Assembly (NCBI GenBank): GCA_947629845.1
Contig: CANRFD010000016.1
Location: 1 to 19,492, forward strand
DNA: 19,492 nucleotides
Source of the DNA: an uncultured Clostridia bacterium
Lineage (GTDB): Bacteria > Bacillota > Clostridia > Christensenellales > Borkfalkiaceae
Direction of reading: 5' to 3'
The notes under the pieces were generated by a model that was not told where the DNA came from, did not search any database, and saw only the letters and a list, made by a program, of their open reading frames with translations. Shown in pieces: positions 14,022 through 19,492 of the stretch (the first letter of the stretch is position 1; each line of letters starts with the position of its first letter). Both the position numbers and the translations under genes were made by a program.

Positions 14022-15482
14022 TTATTTTTTCTTTTTCTCTTTTTTGGCGTCCTTTTGGGAGTTCTTCCCGTCGCCGCTGCCGCGCCTGCTGTAACCGCCC
14101 GACATCCACGGGAGGGTGCGCGTGTGCTCTTCTTTGAACTTTTTCTCTTCCTTCTTGTTGAATACGTGCCCGATGATGAGATTGGAGAGGAGCATGACGA
14201 GAATGGACACCACGCTGCTGACGATCATGTAGATGGAGAATGCCGCGCTCATGAGAAAGGCGAACATTCCGTAGATGAGCGGCATGGCGACGAGCATGAC
14301 CTTCTGCGTGGTCGCGCCGCGGCCGTCCACCGTCTGATACTTGTTGCTCTCCTTGTTGCTCTTCATGGAGATGAGCTGGGAGACGACCATCAGCCCGACG
14401 GAGAGGATGATGAGTATGAAGTAGCCGTTGGCGGCGGTCTGCTCGTCGGAGAGCCGCGCGACAAGTTTGTTGTAGTCGTCCTCCGTCAAGACGTTGCGGA
14501 GGTCGTCGTGTTCGCCGCTCGGAAGTTCCACGGAGCCGATCTGCCCCGTGATCGTCTTCCATGCGGGGACGGGGTGTTCGTAGGAGACGTCGGGATACCA
14601 CACGTTCCCGATCCAGAGGAAGTGGGGGCCGTCGTTTCTGAAATATTCCGCCGCGGCCTGTGCGCCGATGTCCTCGATGTAGCCGTTGCAGAAGCTCGTC
14701 TTGTTCTCCGCGCCCTCGTATGCCTCCTTGTCGGCGCCCGAGAGCTGTGCGGCGAACCGCTCTTCGTTGACGTAATAGATGCGGTTGACGCGCGTGACTT
14801 CGTAATTATAGATATAGTAGAGGTACTTCGCGTCGTCCTCCGCCTCGACGCGGAGATACTGCTTTCCCTCGTCCACTTCGGAGTACTGTGCGGGATCGCC
14901 GAGGAAGAAGGTGTACTTCACGCCGTCCTTCGTCCACGTGTCGCCGTTGACGAAGCTGCGGGTAAGCTCGTCGTCCTCGACGCCCTCGAGGGGGGCGCGG
15001 AAATCTTCGCCGTCGACGGTATACGCAAAGACGGCCTCGTTGTACGCGGCGGACATCCTCTCAAACGTCTGCAGATTGCCGAGTTCCGCATAGGCGCGGA
15101 AGCCCTGGAAGGCGACGATCAGGATGACGAGGGAGACGATCATGGGCAGGCAGGCGCCGAGCATGCTGTAGCCGTTCTTCTTCTGCAGCTCCATCATCTT
15201 CTGGTTGTACATCGCCTTGTCGTTGGCGTACTGCTTCTGGAGCTTGTCGAGATCGTCCTGCATATTGCGCATGATGAGCGTCTGCTTGCGCATTTTGAAG
15301 CGCTGGTAGATATCGAACGGCAGCGTAATCGCCTTCAGCACGAGGGTGAAAACGACGATGCCGAGACCGATGATCCCGACGCCCTCGATGATGATGCGGG
15401 CAAATTCGCCGAGGAAGTCCAGCCCGATCTTATATCCCGTGTTCATCACGGTGACTGCGTTGAGAATGGTTGAGAGGTTCAT
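14022..15482 (-). CDS. yidC: Membrane protein insertase YidC/Oxa1 family with large loop insertion
   Basis: A 486-residue insertase that places proteins in the membrane alone or with SecYEG. Core helix 1 is at about 33-55, then a cytoplasmic coiled-coil hairpin (60-103), helix 2 at 106-130, helix 3 at 353-372 and helices 4-5 between 395 and 441. The basic tail (442-486) ends EKKKK. Lys50, in VLKAITLPF, occupies the position of the near-invariant groove arginine (IVR...PL) of YidC proteins. Residues 131-352 form an extracytoplasmic insertion between helices 2 and 3, where Gram-positive homologues of about 260 residues have a short loop. No lipobox is visible. The ATG at 15482 has GGAG upstream; longer frames would run into yidD. 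It sits in the standard operon position. Confidence 0.93.
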   Translation of the reverse strand: MNLSTILNAVTVMNTGYKIGLDFLGEFARIIIEGVGIIGLGIVVFTLVLKAITLPFDIYQRFKMRKQTLIMRNMQDDLDKLQKQYANDKAMYNQKMMELQKKNGYSMLGACLPMIVSLVILIVAFQGFRAYAELGNLQTFERMSAAYNEAVFAYTVDGEDFRAPLEGVEDDELTRSFVNGDTWTKDGVKYTFFLGDPAQYSEVDEGKQYLRVEAEDDAKYLYYIYNYEVTRVNRIYYVNEERFAAQLSGADKEAYEGAENKTSFCNGYIEDIGAQAAAEYFRNDGPHFLWIGNVWYPDVSYEHPVPAWKTITGQIGSVELPSGEHDDLRNVLTEDDYNKLVARLSDEQTAANGYFILIILSVGLMVVSQLISMKSNKESNKYQTVDGRGATTQKVMLVAMPLIYGMFAFLMSAAFSIYMIVSSVVSILVMLLSNLIIGHVFNKKEEKKFKEEHTRTLPWMSGGYSRRGSGDGKNSQKDAKKEKKKK

Positions 15483-15493
15483 AAAGTCTCCGC

Positions 15494-15802
15494 TCAAATG
15501 AGCCACTTTTTCTTCCAAAATACCTCGGGAGCGGGGTCGACCCCTCCCTTGGACAGGGGATTGCAGCGCAAAATGCGCCACATGCCCAGCAAAATGCCGA
15601 CGAGCGTTCCGTAATTGTTGATACACCGCTTGGTGTATTCCGAACACGTGGGGGTGTAGAGGCAGGTGTGCCGCGAGAGATGATCCTGATAAAAACAGAT
15701 CATGCGAATGCACAGTCCGCGTCCGGCGAGAAGGGGCCTAAAAAGCCGCTTTTTGAGATAGCGCGCGTTTTCACGGCAAAGTTGTTTGAACACTACCTTC
15801 AA
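15494..15802 (-). CDS. yidD: Membrane protein insertion efficiency factor YidD
   Basis: A 102-residue member of the YidD family, which aids membrane insertion next to YidC. Its signature is YTPTCSEY (49-56), followed by RILRCNPLSKGGVDP (76-90). An N-terminal stretch of about 35 residues (MKVVFKQLCRENARYLKKRL...), amphipathic and basic, precedes the core, making it longer than the usual 70-85. The start is TTG at 15802 behind GAGGGAGAAG, overlapping the end of rnpA by 32 nt. A GTG three codons later is an alternative. It ends 11 nt before yidC. Confidence 0.93.
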   Translation of the reverse strand: MKVVFKQLCRENARYLKKRLFRPLLAGRGLCIRMICFYQDHLSRHTCLYTPTCSEYTKRCINNYGTLVGILLGMWRILRCNPLSKGGVDPAPEVFWKKKWLI

Positions 15803-16115
15803 TCAACTTCTCCCTCTTGAAAATCTTTCCGAGGTCGCGTTCGAATGCGTGGAACGCGTATTCTTCGCGGACCTTGGGCAGCAGCAGAACCGAGCACGGC
15901 TTCAACTGCGCCGCAAAGCGGGAAAAAGCCTCCCGCATGAGCCGCTTGATGCGGTTTCGCTGTACGCTCTTCCCGTATTTTTTCCCCACGCAAACCGCCA
16001 TCTTCACCTCGTCCGACGGCATGTATACCACCGTGACCGTCTCCGAATAGGCGCGCTTGCCCGTTTTAAGAATTTTGGAAAACTCTTTTTTGTTTTTCAG
16101 CCTCCGGTACCGCAT
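15771..16115 (-). CDS. rnpA: Ribonuclease P protein component
   Basis: A 114-residue protein subunit of RNase P, which helps the RNA subunit trim tRNA 5' ends. The RNA-binding RNR motif is intact at 51-64 (VQRNRIKRLMREAF), after the central VCVGKKYGKS. The N-terminus RYRRLKNKKEFSKILKTGKR is the usual substrate-leader binding face. The ATG at 16115 has no ribosome site of its own but lies 6 nt after the rpmH stop, so translation is probably coupled to rpmH. It overlaps yidD at its 3' end. Confidence 0.95.
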   Translation of the reverse strand: MRYRRLKNKKEFSKILKTGKRAYSETVTVVYMPSDEVKMAVCVGKKYGKSVQRNRIKRLMREAFSRFAAQLKPCSVLLLPKVREEYAFHAFERDLGKIFKREKLIEGSVQTTLP

Positions 16116-16121
16116 ATGCGA

Positions 16122-16256
16122 TCACGCGGAAATGTGCTTTCTTCCCTTGTTTCTTCTTCTCTTCAGCGTCTTTCTTCCGCCCTGCGTCTTCATTCTCTGG
16201 CGGAACCCGTGCACCTTGCTGCGCTGTCTCTTTTTGGGTTGGTACGTTCTTTTCAT
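16122..16256 (-). CDS. rpmH: 50S ribosomal protein bL34
   Basis: A 44-residue, highly basic ribosomal protein, MKRTYQPKKRQRSKVHGFRQ and onward, ending KGRKHISA. This is the standard bL34 sequence (MKRTYQPKKR...HGFR.RM.T..GR..L..RR.KGR..LSA), with Ile in place of the usual Leu in the last segment. The ATG at 16256 is preceded by AAGGAG at good spacing and by its own strong promoter. It is the first gene of the rnpA-yidD-yidC-jag cluster. Confidence 0.97.
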   Translation of the reverse strand: MKRTYQPKKRQRSKVHGFRQRMKTQGGRKTLKRRRNKGRKHISA

Positions 16257-16296
16257 TTTTTATGCTCCTTGTTGTCGTTCGACGATATCTTTTTTG

Positions 16297-16325
16297 ATTA
16301 TACGGATTTTGCCTGTCTCCGTCAA
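16297..16325 (-). promoter_or_regulatory. Sigma-A promoter of rpmH-rnpA-yidD-yidC-jag
   Basis: -35 TTGACG (16320-16325), a 17-nt spacer and a perfect -10 TATAAT (16297-16302) on the minus strand. It begins within 5 nt of the dnaN stop codon. No terminator separates dnaN from rpmH, so readthrough from dnaN is also possible. Confidence 0.9.
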
Positions 16326-16329
16326 GCGA

Positions 16330-17427
16330 TTATGCTGCGTTGCGCACGGGCAAAATCAAATACAAATTCTCTTTTTGCTCAAAATTTTGCAGGATAAAGG
16401 GGGAAATGGGGCCGTTGAAGGAGATGACGACCTTCTCCTCCCCGAGGGCGCGGAGGCTGTCCAGCAAATACTTCGCGTTCATGGAGATGGTGAGATCGAC
16501 CCCCTCGGACTGCGAGGCGATCGTCTCGGAGACGTTGCCGTATTCCGACGTCGAGGAGACGCGTACGGCCTCGCCCGAAATTTCGATGCGGATGAGATTG
16601 TTCTTGTCTCCGCGGTTCAGAATGGCGGCGCGCTCGGCGCTCGCGATGAGCTCGGCGCGGTTGACGTTGATGACGGTGGTAAATTTGGAGGGGATGACGT
16701 TCTCCTTCTTGATAAATTCGCCCTGATAGAGGCGGGAGACGATGACCATGCCGTCCGAACTCACCATGAGCATGCCCCCCTGCGTGTAAAGGGTGATTTC
16801 GTTCTCGTCGTCGTTGAGCATTCTCGAGATCTCGGTGAGCGTGCGCGCGGGGCAGATGATGCTGTTCTCGCCGCTCTTTGCTACGATGGGGGCGTGCGAA
16901 AGCGCGAGGCGGTAGCCGTCGAGCGACGTCACTTCGAGCTTGTCCCCGAACTCCATCAGGCACCCCTTCAGTACGGGGCGGGAATCGTCCTGCGCGCAGC
17001 AGAACGTCGTCGCCGCGATGACGGCCTTGAGATCGGCCTGCTTCATGACGAAACTCTTCTCCCCGATCTCGAGGTTGATCTTGGGGAAATCTTCGGCGGG
17101 AATGGTCTGCATATAGGAGACGCTGTCGCGGTAGCGGATCTCCACGCCGCGCTCGCCCGTTGCGAACATCACCTCTTCGTCGACGAGCTTGCCGAGGAAG
17201 TCGGCGAGCAGCTTGCCCGTGATGCAAACTTCGCCCTCCTCGAGGATCTCGCCCTTGACCGACTTGCGGATGGAGAGTTCTCCGTCCGTGGCGAGAAGGG
17301 TAACTTCGTCGCCCTGCGCACTCACAAGAATACATTCCATAACGGGCGCCGTCGTTCTCACGGCACACGCCTTGCTCACCTTCATGACCGCTTCCGAAAG
17401 CGTCAACCCATTGCAAACGAATTTCAT
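16330..17427 (-). CDS. dnaN: DNA polymerase III beta subunit (sliding clamp)
   Basis: A 365-residue ring-forming clamp that tethers DNA polymerase III to its template. It begins MKFVCNGLTLSEAVMKVSKA, contains TIPAEDFPKI and SRPVLKGCLMEF at the usual places, and ends LYLILPVRNAA, matching the conserved C-terminal LI.P.R. The length matches the family (about 366-380). The ATG at 17427 follows GGGAGGA. An upstream in-frame start at 17505 would run through the origin elements and has no ribosome site. dnaA, which normally precedes dnaN, is not here: upstream is the proposed oriC and then divergent rsmG. The downstream neighbour is rpmH in the same direction. Confidence 0.97.
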   Translation of the reverse strand: MKFVCNGLTLSEAVMKVSKACAVRTTAPVMECILVSAQGDEVTLLATDGELSIRKSVKGEILEEGEVCITGKLLADFLGKLVDEEVMFATGERGVEIRYRDSVSYMQTIPAEDFPKINLEIGEKSFVMKQADLKAVIAATTFCCAQDDSRPVLKGCLMEFGDKLEVTSLDGYRLALSHAPIVAKSGENSIICPARTLTEISRMLNDDENEITLYTQGGMLMVSSDGMVIVSRLYQGEFIKKENVIPSKFTTVINVNRAELIASAERAAILNRGDKNNLIRIEISGEAVRVSSTSEYGNVSETIASQSEGVDLTISMNAKYLLDSLRALGEEKVVISFNGPISPFILQNFEQKENLYLILPVRNAA

Positions 17428-17452
17428 CACGTTCCTCCCGATTGATTGATAA

Positions 17453-17458
17453 ATTATA
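17453..17458 (-). promoter_or_regulatory. Possible proximal dnaN -10 element
   Basis: A perfect TATAAT on the minus strand, 26 nt before the dnaN ATG, within the AT-rich unwinding region. At 17-nt spacing the -35 is poor (TTACTA), so this may be only the AT-rich DNA of the origin. Confidence 0.4.
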
Positions 17459-17469
17459 ATATTTTTATT

Positions 17470-17497
17470 TAATAATAGTAATAGTGGCTGTGGAAAA
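17470..17497. promoter_or_regulatory. DnaA-trio unwinding element next to a DnaA box
   Basis: Read away from the DnaA box (17489-17497) in the 3'-to-5' direction, the plus strand gives a short GC-containing spacer (17485-17488) and then GAT-AAT-GAT-AAT-AAT (17484 to 17470). This is box, spacer and trinucleotide repeats in the order and polarity described for the basal unwinding system of Bacillus subtilis oriC. An AT-rich stretch continues to 17451. Confidence 0.78.
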
Positions 17498-17534
17498 GTC
17501 GACATCGCCGGGGCGGCGGCCTTTTCCGTCCTCT

Positions 17535-17563
17535 ATTATAGCGAAAAAACGTTGAAAAAACAA
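17535..17563 (-). promoter_or_regulatory. Possible distal dnaN promoter inside oriC
   Basis: -35 TTGTTT (17558-17563), a 17-nt spacer and a perfect -10 TATAAT (17535-17540) on the minus strand. A transcript from here would cross the DnaA-box/trio element before dnaN, which could couple dnaN expression to DnaA binding (inferred). Confidence 0.5.
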
Positions 17564-17756
17564 GTAAAAAACCCCACTTTGCGAAAAACACGGGAGAAAT
17601 AATTTTTGTGGAAGGAGCGGTGGAGAGAATGTGGAAAAGGAGGGCTCTCCACAGGGGGGAGCCGGCGAGCGGCGAGGGGGAAGGCGGAGGGGAGAGGGGT
17701 TGTCCACAAACTTGTCCACGGTGTTGAAAAAATAAGTGACAGTATCCACGATCCCG

Positions 17757-17785
17757 TTGATAAATCGGGAAAGGTATGGTATAAT
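17757..17785 (+). promoter_or_regulatory. Sigma-A promoter of rsmG
   Basis: -35 TTGATA (17757-17762), a 17-nt spacer and a perfect -10 TATAAT (17780-17785). The first base of the rsmG ATG is 7 nt after the -10, where transcription is expected to start. A DnaA-box-like 9-mer (17742-17750) lies just upstream. Confidence 0.85.
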
Positions 17786-17791
17786 GGGGGC

Positions 17792-18478
17792 ATGGAATTT
17801 CCCGGACTTGCCCTCTACGCGGAGAAGATCGAGGAGAAAAACGACAAATTCGAGGCGTTTTTCAGGCTTCTCACGGAGTACAACGCAAAATTCAATCTCA
17901 CCGCCGTCTGCGGGCGGGAAGAGGTGTGGAAAAAGCACTTTCTCGATTCGCTCGCGGGGGAATTTCTCTTTCCGCAGAGTGCCGCCGTGGCGGAAGTGGG
18001 CTCTGGCGCGGGGTTCCCCTCCGTGCCGCTCATGATCGTGCGGGAGGATCTTCACTTTACCCTGATCGAGAGCACGGGAAAGAAGTGTGAATTTCTTCGC
18101 GCCGCGGTGCGGGAACTGGGGCTCAACGCCGCCGTGGAGTGCGCCCGCGCAGAAGAGCTCGGCAGAGACGGGCGTTTCCGCCAGAAATTCGACGTCTGCT
18201 GCGCCCGCGCCGTCGCCCGGCTGGATACGTTGGCGGAGTACTGCCTTCCCCTTGTAAAGACGGGCGGCAGGTGGATCGCCTACAAGGGAAAGACGGACGA
18301 GACCGAACTTGCCCGCGGCGCCATCCGCATTCTGGGCGGCGGAGAGGCGGAGACCTTTCCGTATGCCCTGCCGGACGGGGCGGGGGAACGCGTTCTCGTC
18401 TCGGTGGAAAAGAGGAGGGGCACGCCGCCGCAATATCCCCGCGGCAGGGGACGGGAGCGGAAGGAGCCGCTGAAATGA
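17792..18478 (+). CDS. rsmG: 16S rRNA (guanine527-N7)-methyltransferase RsmG
   Basis: A 228-residue SAM-dependent enzyme that methylates G527 in the 530 loop of 16S rRNA; its loss gives low-level streptomycin resistance in other bacteria. The N-terminal helix ends YNAKFNLTAV. The SAM-binding motif is VAEVGSGAGFPSVPL (66-80), then LIESTGKKCEFL (91-102) and ARAVARLDTLAEYCLPLVK (138-156). The C-terminus has PPQYPRGRGRERKEPL, the usual YPR...P.K.PL end. The length matches the family (about 210-240). The ATG at 17792 follows only GGGGGC after the -10, so the mRNA appears leaderless or nearly so. Longer in-frame starts upstream lie in the origin and add unrelated sequence. Also known as gidB. The next gene overlaps it by four bases. 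Confidence 0.95.
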   Translation: MEFPGLALYAEKIEEKNDKFEAFFRLLTEYNAKFNLTAVCGREEVWKKHFLDSLAGEFLFPQSAAVAEVGSGAGFPSVPLMIVREDLHFTLIESTGKKCEFLRAAVRELGLNAAVECARAEELGRDGRFRQKFDVCCARAVARLDTLAEYCLPLVKTGGRWIAYKGKTDETELARGAIRILGGGEAETFPYALPDGAGERVLVSVEKRRGTPPQYPRGRGRERKEPLK

Positions 18479-18924
18479 AGCGCTGCGCCTTGACGGGGCA
18501 CCGCGTGCTGCCCGAAAATTTCGATAAAAACGCCCTCTACGACGGGCTGGAGGAGCTCATCCGCACGGGGTGCGACTACTTCTACTGCGGCATGGCGGAG
18601 GGGTTCGATCTGCTCGCGCTCGAGTGCCTCGTCGCGCTCAAACAGCGATACCGCATTACCATCGAGGCGTGTATTCCCTTCGAGGGGCAGGAGAAGCACT
18701 TCTCCCGCGAAAACAGGGCGCTGTACCGCAGATTGCTCGATTGGTGCGAACAGAGAACGGTGATCTTCCCGTCCTACCGCGGCGGCTGCTACCTCGTCCG
18801 CGACCGCTACATGGTGGACAGGGCGGACGTGCTCTTCGCCTACTGCAACCGCGAGACGGGTGGCGCCGCCTACACCGTAAACTACGCCCGCGCGCGCGGC
18901 GTAGAGGTGAAATTGTTGACGTGA
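18475..18924 (+). CDS. SLOG-fold protein, DUF1273 (YpsA-like)
   Basis: A 149-residue soluble protein with a Rossmann-like SLOG fold. It has CALTGHRVLP at 4-13, the glycine-rich nucleotide-binding signature YCGMAEGFDLLALE at 37-50, IPFEGQE at 67-73, RDRYMVDRADVLFAYCN at 109-125 and GGAAYTVNYARARG at 129-142. All are in the order seen in DUF1273/YpsA proteins, slightly shorter than YpsA itself (about 180). The family is proposed to bind a nucleotide or nucleic-acid-derived ligand, and YpsA affects cell division in Bacillus and Staphylococcus. The ATG overlaps the rsmG stop (ATGA) and AAGGAG lies inside the rsmG end, so the two genes are translationally coupled. The substrate is unknown. Confidence 0.88.
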   Translation: MKRCALTGHRVLPENFDKNALYDGLEELIRTGCDYFYCGMAEGFDLLALECLVALKQRYRITIEACIPFEGQEKHFSRENRALYRRLLDWCEQRTVIFPSYRGGCYLVRDRYMVDRADVLFAYCNRETGGAAYTVNYARARGVEVKLLT

Positions 18925-18953
18925 CGATAGGAAACATTCGGAATGGATGAGCG

Positions 18954-18979
18954 TCCCCGCATACCGTCGGGGATTTTTT
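18954..18979 (+). terminator. Intrinsic terminator after the SLOG gene
   Basis: TCCCCG pairs with CGGGGA around an 8-nt loop, then TTTTTT. It lies 30 nt after the stop codon and closes the rsmG-SLOG transcript. Confidence 0.9.
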
Positions 18980-19048
18980 GTTGAAAAAAAGTGCGAAAAA
19001 TCGCGGTTTTTCTACACCCATATCCATAATTTTGCCCATACAACTCTC

Positions 19049-19054
19049 TATAAT
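19049..19054 (+). promoter_or_regulatory. -10 element of the last gene
   Basis: A perfect TATAAT 20 nt before the ATG at 19074. The hexamer at 17-nt spacing (ATAATT) is a poor -35, so the promoter is either weak or helped by an activator. The transcript would have a short leader carrying AAGGAGG. Confidence 0.5.
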
Positions 19055-19073
19055 CATGGAGAAGGAGGCGGAT

Positions 19074-19492
19074 ATGGCTTACGAAAAACGGGTGTGCGTG
19101 CTCAAACAGATCAAGAAGGGATTTGCGGCGGACGGAGGGAGCCTCTCGGGGGCGGTCTACTGCGAGCGGCTGGGGGAGACGCTCACCGTGACGCCGCGCA
19201 TTCTCGGGCTTGCGCCCGTGACCGACGGCTACTATGCGCTGGGGCTGTGGATCGCGAGCAGGACGTTCTGCCTCGAACTTGCCGGCAACGAGCCGCTGCG
19301 CATCGAGAAGGCGCCCTCCATCCGCGGGGGATTTTGCGCCCTCGTCTGCTTTGTGCGGGGGGAGGGGGAGCCCGTCGCGTTCGGCGCCTGCGGGGACGCT
19401 CCCACCAACTACGCGGGGCTGCTCTCCGCGGTGAACGGCGAAAAACGCCCCATTCCCAATCCCCTTCCCCCGACGGAAGTGCCCCTTCCCAC
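19074..19492 (+). CDS. Unknown protein (partial; C-terminus outside window)
   Basis: The first 139 codons of a protein I do not recognise. It starts MAYEKRVCVLKQIKKGFAAD and continues with a beta-rich, Gly-rich region (GLAPVTDGYYALGLWIASRT, FCLELAGNEPLRIEKAPSIR, GGFCALVCFVRGEGEPVAFG). A Pro-rich linker starting PIPNPLPPTEVPLP then reaches the window end. There is no signal peptide or membrane segment in the visible part. The regular strand pattern followed by a Pro-rich linker suggests a small N-terminal beta domain tethered to a further domain. AAGGAGG sits 5 nt before the ATG. It is separated from the SLOG gene by a terminator, so it is an independent unit. Confidence 0.75.
   Translation, partial: MAYEKRVCVLKQIKKGFAADGGSLSGAVYCERLGETLTVTPRILGLAPVTDGYYALGLWIASRTFCLELAGNEPLRIEKAPSIRGGFCALVCFVRGEGEPVAFGACGDAPTNYAGLLSAVNGEKRPIPNPLPPTEVPLP

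Larger units (their letters stand above)
17428..17791. other. oriC: Probable chromosomal replication origin (oriC)
   Basis: A 364-bp gap between divergent dnaN and rsmG. DnaA-box-like 9-mers (consensus TTATCCACA) are seen. On the minus strand there is TTTTCCACA at 17489-17497 and 17630-17638 (8 of 9), plus a weak CCTTCCACA at 17607-17615. On the plus strand there are CTCTCCACA 17645-17653, TTGTCCACA 17700-17708 (8 of 9), TTGTCCACG 17712-17720 and GTATCCACG 17742-17750. An A/T-rich stretch (17451-17484) adjoins the first box. Gene direction switches here, with almost all genes leading away on both sides. The parABS genes and rpmH nearby fit an origin. Confidence 0.85.

Noticed and set aside
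12657..15473. A 938-codon plus-strand open frame opposite jag and yidC
   Set aside because: It has no ribosome site, crosses intergenic repeats, and is antisense to two well-identified genes. The composition is that of a shadow frame.
17465..18433. A 322-codon minus-strand frame across oriC and rsmG
   Set aside because: It is antisense to RsmG, whose motifs are intact, and it crosses the DnaA boxes; no ribosome site or family resemblance was seen.

Overview
The window looks like the replication-origin region of a Gram-positive, GC-rich, probably spore-forming Clostridia-type chromosome. The evidence is the set rpmH-rnpA-yidD-yidC-jag, dnaN, rsmG, parA-parB, exact Bacillus-type parS sites, a YyaC-family sporulation protein, strong AGGAGG ribosome sites and consensus sigma-A promoters. 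The lipoprotein style and the intergenic repeats recall gut Clostridia such as Christensenellales, but that placement is a guess.

Layout. Positions 1-5000 (minus strand) hold a carbohydrate-type ABC importer: an unusually long binding lipoprotein followed by two permeases (the second cut by the window edge), behind a strong promoter and a 230-nt leader with two successive terminator-like hairpins. Positions 5160-10600 (minus) hold ftsH-parA-parB and a two-domain DUF2156/GNAT protein. Upstream of ftsH lies a pair of parS sites (10698-10755), then a CvpA-family membrane protein. Positions 11531-12529 (plus) hold yyaC and a 76-residue unknown protein with its own promoter and terminator. Positions 12531-13060 are gene-free and built of inverted and tandem repeats. 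Positions 13077-17427 (minus) hold dnaN, rpmH, rnpA, yidD, yidC and jag/khpB. Positions 17428-17791 have the features of oriC. Positions 17792-19492 (plus) hold rsmG, a SLOG/DUF1273 protein and the start of an unknown gene.

Together these genes serve replication start and clamp loading (oriC, dnaN), origin segregation (parABS), ribosome and RNase P biogenesis (rpmH, rnpA, rsmG), and membrane protein insertion and quality control (yidC, yidD, khpB, ftsH). Gene strand switches at the proposed oriC: most genes on each side are transcribed away from it, the exceptions being yyaC and the small unknown gene.

The most notable points are: an oriC with five DnaA-trio triplets beside a DnaA box, lying between dnaN and rsmG with no dnaA in the window; two parS sites 42 bp apart; a tandem-terminator leader with a possible seven-codon peptide; a YidC with a roughly 220-residue extracytoplasmic insertion and lysine at the usual arginine position; and an array of four hairpins at 23-24 nt periodicity just behind jag.
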